This document shows, piece by piece, positions 22,011-33,399 of a stretch of DNA of 64,000 nt. This DNA is from Gerris lacustris (lineage: Eukaryota > Arthropoda > Insecta > Hemiptera > Gerridae), in the NCBI GenBank assembly GCA_951217055.1, contig OX578286.1:13727050-13791049 (forward strand). The letters are read 5' to 3'. Position 1 is the stretch's first letter. The number at the start of each line of letters is the position of its first letter. A model generated the notes under the pieces. The model was not told the DNA's origin. It saw only the letters and a list, made by a program, of their open reading frames with translations, and ran no database searches. The position numbers and the translations under genes are program-made.

Positions 22011-22810
22011 ATAATTTTAACTTTAATGTACTGAAACCGGCGATTATCGCCCCTCGTACTTACGTGAAGCGCGCCTTACTTGTTTCAAGAGCAGATCTTC
22101 CCATCGAGGAAAAATGGTAGAATTAAGGATGAAATGGGTGAGTGTGTGAGTCTTTCTTATTTATATGAATATAGTATACATTTCTTGTATTGTACATACT
22201 ATAGAAGAAACATGTCATGTTATCTTTTTACTGCTAAATAGGTCGAGTGTTGTTATACAGCATTATTATTTACTAATGAACTATGATAGCAAAGATAACA
22301 GCTGTGTAAAGAAATGAAGAAATCCAGCGGTGCATAGAAACACTAATAATGGCTTAGTTAAACTTACAGCTAGAATCCCAGTAATGATGTACTTCAACTT
22401 ACATTATTGTGACAGTCTCAGGAATAAAGCATATTGTAAATATGGTATTATTCACGAGGGAAATCATTATCTAACTAGTTTTTTTCCCCCCTCTCATTTC
22501 TCTCAGCTTTCTTTAGTGTTATAATTTACATTTTTTATAAAAGTAAATATTACAGAGAAATTTGTAATTTAAAATTGTGACTTTTTTTTTTCTCATTATA
22601 GTTATTTTTCTTGCGTTGCAGATAAATTAAGGAATATTAAAATGGTTGGGTGTGCCTGTATAATTTTTAATAATTATCTTCATTATGGTGCAGGATAAAA
22701 AAAAATCGGCTGAGACAAAGTTTCTCATATACGAGATCATAATTATTACTTAGCCCAGTAATTTATGTTCATTTATTTGTTTTAGTAGGTACATTTAATT
22801 ATTATTGAAC

Positions 22811-23695
22811 ATTTTGTGTCAGTTGTGGATCCTTAGGGTAATAAAAAATCGTACTCAGATTTTTATATTGAGTGGCAACGTTTCGGCACTACCTGCCATT
22901 TTCAAGCCTACAAAAATAATAATTTTATTAAGACATCAAACACCAAAAATTGTTACAATACTCTGTTATATCTACTAATGTTTAACACATACCTTTTAAT
23001 TGGCTATTGTGAGGATCGTTAGCAAGTTAATAAAATAGTAGAAACCACAGTGGTTCCATTGTCACACCGAATCTCATACAATATCAGAGTTCTCCTCTCT
23101 ATTATAGCCATCTCAAACCAGATACACCCGAAATAACATTAACAAATAAAAACTAACAATAACAACAGACGATGATTAGTAAAAACGTTTTACAATTAAC
23201 AATAAAACGGATATTAAAACATAATCTGGTAACTAAGTTTTACATTGAGCTATTATCATATCACAGACTCGCAGATCTCACTTTAAAATAATAAAAACGA
23301 ATTTTTTATACATAAATTAAAAATATTCAAGGTTAATTAACTATTAACCATTAAAATTATTATTAAGGGGAAATTAAATAACATGACATATAACTACAAA
23401 AAAAAAATTAATTGAAAAATTAAAACAAGGGAATGGTCTTAACATCGGCAGTGATTAAGATGTCCTACGGCGGAAATTATGATTTGCATTGGTAAAAATA
23501 CCACTGTAGAATTTGTTCAAAGATCTTGCATCTGTTTTAATATTCACTGTCGATTCTGATCTAATAGCTATATTTAAAGCTTCTAACATTTTTCTTCGAT
23601 TTGACTTACAGGTAATGCCAAAACGTTGCCACTCAATATAAAAATCTGAGTACGATTTTTTATTATCCTAAAAGGATCCACAACTGACACAAAAT
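22811..23695. mobile_element. Penelope-like candidate with 85-bp inverted terminal repeats
   Basis: The left arm (22811-22898) and right arm (23611-23695) are inverted copies that share CAGTTGTGGATCC, ATCGTACTCAGATTTTTATA and GAGTGGCAACGTTT. On the minus strand the left arm contains a hairpin GGCAGGTAGTGCC followed by GAAACGTTGCC, the arrangement seen at hammerhead sites in terminal repeats of Penelope-like elements; CTTGAAAA replaces the CUGANGA box. The core is AT-rich without a reverse transcriptase. Inverted-arm DNA transposon is the alternative. Confidence 0.5.
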
Positions 23696-23696
23696 A

Positions 23697-24075
23697 TTAA
23701 AAAAGGGTACAATTTAAATTGGTTATATATTATTGAGCATTTTATCAAATGTGTCGTAAAAATAACTTCTCGGTGGGACATCGAACCCAGTCTCTCTCTT
23801 TCCGCGTTTAAAGCTATTTTCTCAGGAATTAGATAGCTAAAATTCATTTCTCGATTTCGCCTAGGGGTATAATTTTTCTGAACATGTATACCAAATTCCT
23901 TCAAACTCGGCTAAGTAGTTAAGGCGTCTGCACAATCAGATGACAGACAGACAATTAGACAATTATTTTTAAACACCACTTTTATAGACTCAGAAGACCT
24001 CAATACGTATGAATCTATCAAAATCTTAAAATCAAATTTTTGTGCCATCGCAATACCTTCTAATTATTCTTTTTC
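23697..24075 (-). mobile_element. tRNA-derived SINE family S3 and linked repeat
   Basis: On the minus strand GGGTTCGATGTCCC (23775-23788) is a B box, followed by ATTTTTACGACACATTTG and ATAAAATGCTCAATA. The same series occurs on the plus strand at 57225-57305, B box included. The upstream part (to 24075) matches 32100-32370 and 57110-57180, with TTTTGAGGCCTTCTGA-like text. Together these define one long SINE-type family with at least three copies. Confidence 0.65.
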
Positions 24076-24479
24076 TTATTTTTTCTTATTCTTTTTCTCT
24101 TGGGATGACCATTAAAAAAACCTGTTTCCTCAAACGCTTACTTACAGTGCTAAAGCGAAAAAAATACACGTTTTCTAGCCATTTTTCTATGGATTAATCA
24201 AAACCCGGTTACTCTTTCGAAAAAAACGTTATTCAATAATGTTTGCATCGAATAAAAAACAAAAAAAAAAAACATAAAAAAGCTCGATAGGATAAAACCA
24301 CAGGGATTTTGACGACTTTTAAAACTTTCACTCTTCAGGAAAATAACTGTTCTTGTTGGTAGTGGGGGGGAGGGAGTATACCAAAGTATATTTGAATTGC
24401 GGTACCACTTGTTTTATTCCACTACAAGTTTTTTTCATTTTGCTTTTTTTTATCTCCAAATTTTGTAATCTAAATTTGA

Positions 24480-24636
24480 CCATCTTCCCGACTAGAAAGC
24501 TGAAACCAATGGGCAGAAGGTTGAAACTTGTATGGGACTAACAATGGGTCATTTATAAATTCGGAGACATAAAAATATTCAACTCTTTAGAACGACCACA
24601 ATGCTTACGTTACCTTTTGTAAGGTCGGAAGCTTTT
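24480..24636 (-). repeat. Dispersed repeat family R, minus copy
   Basis: Contains AGAACGACCACAATGC and CGTTACCTTTTGTAAGGTCG, the complement of the CTTACCAAAGGTATAACGGA-type head at 36200-36225. Old and degenerate. Confidence 0.5.
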
Positions 24637-24965
24637 TTTTAAAAAAAAGTGGAAAAAATCATTGTAAATTTGTCTAATTGCTATAGTAGATGGATCTTAA
24701 GGTGTGAAATTATAAAATGTTAATCCATTTTGATTACTATTTGATCCGCTAGGAACTCTAATGTCATTTTATACAAAATGTAGAACTCTATCGGCAAAAT
24801 ATAGTACTACAATGAACACAAGGGAAAACCTAATGATCTCCTATTTCAATCCGTCACATTTTTCTTGTCTTTTTTGTGTGACGGCAATTTATTCTGTATC
24901 ACAGAGCTAAAACATATCCATGTTAAACTTAATGAGGCACTTAATATCACTTTGAGTAATAAGTT

Positions 24966-25209
24966 GGCACTTCTTTAGATTATTACTCCCTCTATAAAAA
25001 AAAAAAAAAAACAGAGCGGAGTAACAATCTAAAGAAGGTGAACGGAATTTTCTTCTTTTGACTGTTACTCCCCATGCAAAAACAGAAGTGTGATATTCCT
25101 TTGTCCCTAAGTACATTGGACTAAACATCCCTTTGTCTTAATAGTTATTTAGTCAAAGTTATTTATATTCTAAAAAGAACATAGGGGAGTAACAATCTAA
25201 AGAAGTACC
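24966..25209. mobile_element. MITE family B, copy 1
   Basis: Terminal inverted repeats GGCACTTCTTTAGATT and AATCTAAAGAAGTACC enclose further internal copies of the GTAACAATCTAAAGAAG motif in both orientations and a unique core with GTGATATTCCTTTGTCCC. At 244 bp it is a non-autonomous element. Relatives are at 40860-41093, 41537-41679, 41798-41877 and 45578-45892. Confidence 0.88.
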
Positions 25210-27900
25210 ATTAATGACTTGAGAAAATGACTACTACTAGAAAAATGTTTAATTGTAACGCAACATTTCTACGAACAATCTTAAAATAAAAGGGAACTCT
25301 AGAGATAAAAGAAATAAAATATGGTTTATTTTCTTCATTGTTCCAGAAAATATATTTAACTAAGAAAAAAATAAAATTCAAAACTTCTCCGACAAACAAA
25401 ACTATCATCCGTGCAATTACATAATTAAGCTTGAAAAAGTTTATATTTCTTAAGTATAAAAGGAAGCAATTTTGAAAATTGAGGGTGAAAAGAATGAAGA
25501 ATTATTTAACAAAAAAAAAAAACTTTTTGAACAAGTTTTTGAAACAACTTTTTGAACAACTCTTAACTTATCAACAGCCCAAAGAATTTTTTTTTTAAGA
25601 TAAAAAAAACCTCAGAAGAAATAAGAAATCATTAGAAGTTATATTTTCTCTATTAGTTTACCGATAAATGTATTGTTTAAGAATTCTAAGAAGTTATACG
25701 CCATACTTCAAAGTTTGTTTTTCTCTAGTACTGGTTTATCCTTATTTTCTTTTGTGTTTTTACTTTCTTATATTAAGTATTATAAATAAGGAGAAGGTAT
25801 TGTAATGGTGTAAAGATAAAAAATTACATTTTTTAAGGTTTCTTCAGTTGTAAAAAGTGGTTTTATAAAAAATGTCTCTCTGCCTATTTAGACACGTGGA
25901 GCTTTAGTAATCATACCTCCTTGTATTGATTTTTAAATCTAAATATAGGGGTTAGCATAACAGAAATGTTCTAGCTGTAATACTTTTTGAGTAATAAAAT
26001 GTTTTTAATGGTAAAGTAGACGATTTTCAAATAAAGGCTATAACTCTAGTATGGGTCGGAAAAAAGACATAGTCTACACCAACTTTTTGGCTTACTTTTA
26101 AGTGTAGTATTACCTCCTAAGTATTGAAGTCTGGGTGCAAAAAACCATGGATAACTCGTTATTGTATCGCTCCATCAGTTGAAGTGGTATATACACCTGC
26201 TCGTAATCCGATCCGCTTATCTATCATGGCAGAAAATCGTGGATATGCTTAGTAATAAAGTACTTTCTAGTGCTTTACGAAGCACTTAGCTTACCACAAG
26301 CTTAATGGGGTAACCACATGCATTGAATATCCCCTATTAACTCAGTCCAGTTCACCTATTGAACAATCCTTGCTGGAAGATTAAAATCCTCATTTTTTTG
26401 GATTTAATTTGTTTTAACCTATAATTAACAACATTTAGAAGAAATAAAAAAAAGAAATAGATATATAGGGGAAAAGAAGTAGATACGGAGTTAAATAAGA
26501 GTTTTTATGTCTAATTGAACCTTTTTTCTCTTTTCTGTTTTTTCCTAATGTACTTTTAATTGCTCCGACTTATCACGAATTTCCCAGACACTTACCGATT
26601 TACTAACATTTAATTTATTAACATTTAAACAAGAAGGCGGAAAAAAAAGCAAGAGCCAATTTTTAATTAAAGTTCTATTTTACCCATTTACAAAATGTTC
26701 GCTTTATACAGACAAACAGTTATAAGAAAACTACAGTTTCTAAAGAGTCATAGAACCAATTAAAAAACCTTTAAAAGACTTAAAAACAAGAGGGTAAAGA
26801 AAAAGATTAAAATTACTTAGATTGGAATTGCTTTTAAATGCTTTTATTATTTTTCGTGGGAACTTTTAAAATGGATTTACTTTAGGACAATGTCACATGA
26901 GCTGCGTTCGGGGTCGTCTACCGGCAAGAGGGTTTAGTAAATACTAGAAGCAGTCACACGGTGATGGACGATGAAAATCGTCGAAGGTAATGACGGACAG
27001 CGCCCATTGTATGCCGTTGATGTGTTATCCTACAATATTTTTTGATTGTCAATCCTACCATGAATAAGAATAATCTGAATATTGATTTTTCAAAAAAAAA
27101 TTAAATGATATAAATATCATAATTTATCTTTTATAAAACTTTTAAACCGATTTCCTACCATATAATCCAAACATTTAATTTTTAAAAGCAATCTTTTTAA
27201 AACATATAATGCCATTCTATTAAATTCGTAGTGAAAACAGTTTACGTACAATTTAATTTCAATCTATTCTAAATTTTCCCTTCGAAATTCGTCTAAGAAA
27301 ATGAATGTAATAGAAAACAACTGATCTTATTGCATTAAATTGTCTACTAATTCTATTTCTATTTTACTCTGAAACTATTCTATTTGAGGCACTTTTGTTT
27401 TTATTGCTCTTTAGGATGCTATATTTTCTCATAAAGTCCAAAAGACTTGGAGAAGTCACAGTTGCTCTAGGGTGTTTCTTAACGCCCAGTTCTATTTATT
27501 TATTTATTTCGCTTCTAAATCTTCTAGGATTCTTCTAAGAATTCCCTACGACGGAGTGAAACTTCAATTTTATATTGTCTTGGTCTCGTTTTCTCTTTAA
27601 CCTTTTCTACTGGCTCTTTAACTCCCCGAGTAAATCCTCTCCTCTCTTCAATCCTGTACTAGAATCAACCTTTTTCATTTACTTCCTTTTCTTGTATTTA
27701 ATCTTTTTATTTCCTTTTTTTCAGTTTAAAACTAGAAGAGGGATTAAGTTGGGATGGCCAAACTTTGCTTCTATAGAGTATTTTTTTATTCTTTTGTCTC
27801 AGATTATAGTTTTAGAAACAATTCTGTTGCAACTTTTGTTGTCACGCTGGATTGTGATCATTCTAAATAGCAAACAATTTTTTATGTCTCCAAATTTAAG
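25210..27900. other. AT-rich stretch, nothing supported
   Basis: A 119-codon frame at 27575-27934 is rich in F, L and I and has the composition expected of translated AT-rich DNA. A patch at 25790-25885 (GAAGGTATTGTAATGG) weakly resembles the head of SINE family S3. A less AT-rich patch at 26885-27030 has no recognised content. Confidence 0.45.
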
Positions 27901-27915
27901 AGATGCGTTTGAATC

Positions 27916-28135
27916 ATGTCAGGCAACAGTTTAGGTCTTCGATTTTCGATCGGTCAGTCATACAAATACTACTTGTCTGACTTAGATGGAATACATGTTA
28001 GCCCTTTGGGGAGAAGCGCTCCGAAATTTATGGCTAAAATTCATTGCTCGATTTCGCCTTGGGTTATGATAGTTCTGAAATGTGCCAAATTTAGTCGAAA
28101 CTCCCTCAGCAGTTTAGGCAAAGACTACAGACATA
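27916..28135 (+). repeat. S3-related repeat fragment
   Basis: GCTAAAATTCATTGCTCGAT, TTCGCCTTGGGTTATGAT and CAGCAGTTTAGGCAAAGACT match, in inverted orientation, the text at 23830-23935 (AAATTCATTTCTCGATTTCG, TAGTTAAGGCGTCTGC). The MITE at 28136 is inserted at its right end. Confidence 0.6.
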
Positions 28136-28900
28136 CAGGGTGGTCCAAACGTCTCCCCCCTCATAACTTCTGAACGGTTAGAGATAAATGAATGAAACTT
28201 AGGGGATCCGTACCATGTAAAGGGAAGTTTGTTTTCATGCAAGCGCCCACTAGGGGCAACGACCCACTTTGCCCCCAGGCCACCCAACTTCAAAATTTCA
28301 AATTGGAGTGTATATTTTTGATACAGTATTTGGATTCTACGGTGAAAAATAGTACGATTTTACTTGGAATTTGTTTCCTATCTCCAATATTTTGCCCTCT
28401 ATAGGGGGGGGGGGGGGGGGGGGGGGAAGGGATAAAAATGGTAGATTTCAGTGCCTGTGGGCAAAATGTTGTTTGCCCCTAGTACACGAGTGGATGAATT
28501 CACATTTCCTTTAAATGGTACAGATCTCCCAAGTTCCATTACTTTATTTCAAAACGTTTAGATTTTATAACGATATAAGTGTTTTATTTTTACTATTTTC
28601 AAAGGATTATTTTGCTATTTTTGCCCCCTACGGGCAAAATATTGGAGATGGAAAAATGTTTCGAGTAAAATTGTATTCATTTTCATAGTAGAATCCAAAT
28701 ATGCTATCAAAAATATACACTACAATTTGAAATGTTTAAGTTAGGTGGCCTGGGGGCAAATGGGTGGTTGCCCCTAGTGGGCGATTGCATGAAAACTAAC
28801 TTCCCTTTACATGGTACAGATCCCCCAAGTTTCATTAATTTATCTCAAACCATTCATAAGTTAAGAAGGGGGGGGGGGGGGGGACTTTTGGACCACCCTG
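28136..28900. mobile_element. Long-arm MITE family C, copy 1 (Tc1/mariner-like ends)
   Basis: Ends read TA-CAGGGTGGTCC and GGACCACCCTG-TA, so the element is flanked by TA as in Tc1/mariner insertions. The arms extend inward for about 370 bp each, making most of the 765-bp unit self-complementary. Landmarks are CACTAGGGGCAACGACCCAC, TTTGCCCCCAGGCCACCCAA and CTCCAATATTTTGCC. A poly-G tract lies at 28404-28426. Frames here are arm artefacts. Confidence 0.9.
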
Positions 28901-28949
28901 TATATAGACTACAAACTATAAAAAGATTTTAAAAAAACAGCACATTTCT

Positions 28950-30160
28950 GATTCAGGGGACCTCAAAATGTGAAAATCTAACAAAGTCTATTTCTATGTA
29001 TAAACTACGTACGTTCTGTTGTAAAATTTGAAAGAGTCAAAATAATAATAATAGTTTGTGCTTGCGAATGATAATATTCTTCTTTTTATTTTCAGTAAGC
29101 TTGGAAGCAAAAAATTTTTTTTTTTTTTTTTTGTATAATTAAATAATAAAAAGATAAATTGTTACATTTTAATTTAATTATGTTTTCCCAACGTTGAATA
29201 ATTTAACTATTTTTCAAATTTTTTGAAAAAACTGTCTTAATTTTTTTCTTCTTAATTAATAAATGTTAAACTCTTCAATTAACTCGGTTTATTGTTAGGA
29301 AATAGGATAAAACGAGAGAGAGAGAAACGGGCTAAAGTAATTATAAGGAGAAGGGTAACTGAGATTTTGGTTGAGTTTTAGCTAACTAACTAACTAATTA
29401 AAAAGAGTTTTTAATTAAGTCTATTCAATTTTCGAGTTATTCGTCGAGACTATTAACTTAGGGAACGCTGTTCTATTGAACATCCTGAACAACATTTTCA
29501 GTAACATAACATCGTCGTACGAAAATTCACATTTACAATGTTCCTTACATTATAGCATTTTACATTTTCGAAGTAATTGTTCATAAAGCACAATTACATT
29601 TGAATATCTCAACCATAACTTAATGAGTTTTCCCTTCCTTTTTCTCTTAATTTTCTAATTTGTATAAATTTTGAATAAATTATGAAAACTATCTCCTTTA
29701 ATTTTCTGAGATAAAAGGGTAAGAGCTATTTAATTTTAAAGTAGTTTTACACGAAGATACATTTTTAAAACTATTCTGTAATTTACTGTGTACATTTAAT
29801 TTAAATAATATAATGGTAAGTTAACAAGTATAAGTTTCTTGTAATTCGGTTTAATTAAATTTAAATAATTGTTTTGTGTCTTTTTTTTGTTGACTTTGAT
29901 CTAATTATTGTTCAATTTTAAAGTGTTTTGAGACAATGTCTTTGTTAACTAATTTTAGTGCAAATAGACGCTTCTGAGTTTCTTGATTATTTCAATTTAT
30001 CATCTGGAAGAAAAGCAAGTAATAAGAGTTACGTTAAGTGGCTTTTTTTCCATAATTGAATTCATAATTGGATTCTAACTTACTTAGATTTTTTTTAAAA
30101 AAATAATAATGTATAAGTAACTGGATTGCCTCTAAAAGATATTAAACTTCTTTTGCTAAG
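28950..30160. other. AT-rich stretch, nothing recognised
   Basis: Poly-T at 29117-29132 and a (CTAA)n patch near 29380-29398. A short S3-like remnant (GGGGACCTCAAAATGTG) is at 28957-28975. No gene seen. Confidence 0.5.
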
Positions 30161-30174
30161 TTAAAATTTCTAGA

Positions 30175-31990
30175 TGCCATTGGGAATTTCCTTAATTCCT
30201 TTGAGATCCTTATGGCACGTTACAGCGTCTGGAGCCCGGGAGTGAATCCAAAAAGAACAACCGTCACGAAATCTACCGATGATGATAAATTGAGTAAAAG
30301 ATGTCCAATTTAGTTGAAATTTGGTACACATGTTCATTTTGCCATTGTTCAAGAACATGTTCGTTGGACAACGCTATCCGCCCAAACGTTCGCACTTGAC
30401 GCTCGCGTAAACTTCATCTATTCAATGAGACAAAAAACTTTTATAAATAAATGTTTTTAGTAAAACTAACACCGACACTGCTATTAAGTAATAAAGATCT
30501 CTAAATTTATTAAAGCGGACCAAAACGTTAAAAATAGAGATAACAACGTTTTTACCGATCTTACGTTCTAACATAACGATTTTAATAAAACTTCATGCAC
30601 ATCGTCTAAAGTTCAATTGAAACAGGCATGTAAAATGTTAACCTGATTCAAGCAGAAGTTTTTACGTAGTGAAATGATCAGGGCTTGTAGTGAGTCACTG
30701 AAAGTCACTTAAAGTCACTTATTTTGACGAGAGTCACTTTTTTGTCACTTATTTAAAATGAAGTCACTGAAAGTCACTTATTTGGGCTTACAAGGATAAT
30801 TTTTTTTAGTTTTTGTAGTTTTTTAAATACAAAACATATATTTTAACTGTTTTTCAAAAGGGATTTTGTAAGCTCAAGACTTTTTTTAACTATGCATTTT
30901 ATATTAGGCCTACTTTGAACTGTGATGAATAATGTTTGTAACAGTTGCACTAGATTCAGCTGGCATATGGTGTTTTATCGTCAATATTAAGAAGATGGAT
31001 GAAAAAAATTAAAAGAATATTGTATTCTGAGCTCCCTCCTAATTAGTATTACTTTTCCTCACAACCTATAGTAGGAAAAGTATTGTTTTCACCAAAAACT
31101 TTTTTTTGAGGTTTCAACGGAATTATCCGTTTTGGGAGACCTCCAGAGTGGTTTTCAGCATGACGTCTGTATGTATGTATGTATGTGTGTGTATGTATGT
31201 ATGTGCGTGTGTATGTTATCATCAAGGTATTTAACCTAGAGAGTTGAAACGGCAGGAAATCAGTCTTTATCTGTACTTGTGCCGCCCGGAAAATCAACTT
31301 TTTTCGCCATCTTGAACACAGTTTGCTGAGTCAGCAAACATTTTAAAAATCGTAGTAAATTATTGAAAATGGTCCTGATCGAGTTGAAATATGGCACGAA
31401 TATACCTCTCTGTATGACAAACAAGCCCACCAAAAAATTTTTTTTGAAGAATGATGATAAAATCAGTTAGTTCAAAACGGTCACCTATCCAAGTACTGAC
31501 CACGTGGCCTCTGAAGTGAGGAAAAGTTCTGAGGTACCCCATACCGTTTTTTTTTTTTCCGTACAGTTACGGTACACAAAATCAAATGAACAAAAAACCG
31601 TTCTATAGTTTTTATAAATTTTGTTGTTTAGCACAACAAAAAGTACCTAAAATAAAATTTTTTTACTTAAAATTAAGTCACTTAAAGTCACTTATTTTGA
31701 AAAAAATAGTCACTAAAGTCACTTAATTTTGAGGAAAATCTGCTACAAGCCCTGAATGATGTATTTTTTTATAATATTTTTAACTGAGCCCGGGTAGGTA
31801 GGGAACAGGGCTGTTCCCTATACAACCACTACAACCACCATCTTAACTATAAACTCATCAAACTTTTTTCACAATTTTCAATACATATTAAAAAAAAAAC
31901 TTTTCTTTTAATTTTCCCTTAATTCCTCTATGTAATAATAGTTAGGTACTTTTAATTTTGTATCTTTTTTAACTCTGCCATGTTAAAGTA
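30175..31990 (+). mobile_element. Repeat R2, interrupted by a hAT-like insertion
   Basis: The parts 30200-30678 and 31755-31990 together match 57950-58580: GGAGCCCGGGAGTGAATCC, AATTTGGTACACATGTTCAT, AACGCTCGCGTAAAC-like text, AGCAGAAG and then GGGTAGGTAG and ACTATAAACTCATCA. The 57.95-kb copy lacks the 1,076-bp insertion at 30679-31754 and so serves as a paralogous empty site. Part of this family also occurs at 49400-49700. Confidence 0.75.
30679..31754. mobile_element. hAT-like non-autonomous element nested in repeat R2
   Basis: Perfect inverted ends CAGGGCTTGTAG and CTACAAGCCCTG. AATGAT directly abuts both ends (30673-30678 and 31755-31760). Both subterminal zones carry many AAGTCACTT motifs (about seven on the left, four on the right), like the transposase-binding repeats of hAT elements. 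The core has a (TATG)n tract near 31170-31215 and no transposase frame. The matching flank is 6 bp, shorter than the 8 bp usual for hAT, so the class is probable rather than certain. Confidence 0.85.
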
Positions 31991-32099
31991 GTTAGCATCA
32001 TTACTTAGTAGTGTGATTTTATAATTTATATATTAATGAATAGCATAAGAAACTTCGTTCCTAACGGTTTTCTTTCTATATCATTTTTACTTCATTTAT

Positions 32100-32375
32100 G
32101 GGTAATGTTATACATAAAGAGAAAGTATTGTGATGACATGGAAATTGGATTTTGACGGATTTACACATTTTGAGGCCTTCTGAGTCCAAAAAAGTAGTCT
32201 TTAAAATATGCCTGTGTCGACTGTAGTACGTTCTGTTGAGCTGTGTTGAGCCTAAACAACCTCTTACCACCCCGAAAACAACGGGGCCGATTTCAATAAA
32301 GCTTGGCATACATGTTCAGAAAAATCATCATTATAATCTGAGGCAAAATCGAGAAATGAATTTTAGCATCAAATT
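32100..32375 (+). mobile_element. SINE S3-related repeat
   Basis: Contains GAAAGTATTGTGATGACATG, TTTTGAGGCCTTCTGAGTCC and AATCGAGAAATGAATTTTAG, all found in inverted order in the 23830-24075 minus-strand copy. No B box is evident here, so this is the body of the family with a different or missing head. Confidence 0.6.
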
Positions 32376-32399
32376 TAGTGACACTTATTTATTTATTTT

Positions 32400-33110
32400 T
32401 TTTTTTTCTTCTTCTTTTCTCGAAACGGATCCGACGATCTTTGATGTTGTTTTTAAAAAATAAAAATCTAAAATGAAGTCCATTTAAATACGAATCAAAC
32501 GGATATAAGTCGTTTAAGTTTTAAGAGTCGTCGAAGATAACAGTATAAGTCGTTTTTCTTAAAACAAACAAATGAGTGATTTAAATGATTATGGCGAAAA
32601 TGAGGAGAGTAATACGTTTCCCGAAATAATTAATTCGGCACGAAATACAACTAATGAATTAATGTCATTTTTATCAAAAAAGAAATACGAACTTACATAG
32701 GAAGTTTATTTATTTTATTTTTTTTCTGTATTTATTATTAATATCCAACAATCGTAGATAAAGTACGGTACGCAACTCGTGCGAAAACGGCATTTTGCTT
32801 TGCTCGTGTGGTTTTACTACCCTCGCAGTCACTCGGGCGCAAACTCCTCACGCGCATGCAAGATGCTCCTTTCCGCACTAGACGCGTAATGTACTATTTT
32901 AGTAACACCTTTATCTTTAAAAGTACTCATCAAATTTTAAAGAAGTTTGGATTGTTTTTTTGGAAAGTAGCTGGTTTCATATTAATGTCATCCATCCGCT
33001 CATATTTATTTGTCCTTTTATTAATTTAAAAATAGATATTCAGCTTTTTAAAAAGGGGGGAATTCAATAAATAAAACAATAATGGAACCTAAAAGCAAAA
33101 ACATCATTAA
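32400..33110. other. Mixed stretch, nothing supported
   Basis: Poly-T with TTCTTC near 32398-32420 and a less AT-rich patch at 32760-32890 with many CG dinucleotides. The 73-codon frame at 32808 has no recognised motif. Confidence 0.4.
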
Positions 33111-33114
33111 AGTA

Positions 33115-33175
33115 CGTGATATGACGCGAGTAAGCTATGTGCATCCCTAATTAGCTGACAATTTATTTATAAATG
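33115..33175 (-). mobile_element. SINE S2 head fragment, minus strand
   Basis: The complement reads GCACATAGCTTACTCGCG and continues to CATATCACGTACTTTAATG, like the S2 heads at 59.3 kb and 49.9 kb (minus). Confidence 0.45.
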
Positions 33176-33399
33176 GTATTAATTTTCCAACAGCAGATAA
33201 CCATTTTGTTTTGTCATAATGCTTAGTATATTATTATGTATTGTTCTACTCTTATAATTTGTGAGATCTATTATACTAGATTTATACATAGTATAATGTT
33301 TCAGTTATGTATTTGTTACATTATAGTATGTAATTTTAAACGGAAATTATGACATCTATATTAACAATTCGTTATAACTATTATAATCACGAAGCTCCG

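Noticed and set aside
26041..26100. Possible BED zinc-finger start (MGRKKDIVY...)
   Set aside because: Only about 16 codons before a stop, with no cysteine or histidine ligands following.
27575..27934. 119-codon frame rich in F, L and I
   Set aside because: Composition is that of translated AT-rich DNA; it runs into a dispersed repeat and has no motif.
28192..28932. Similar 60-120-codon frames in the two family C MITEs (also 34711-35062 and 35664-36026)
   Set aside because: They arise from the long inverted arms, are mirrored on the opposite strand, and cross homopolymer G tracts.
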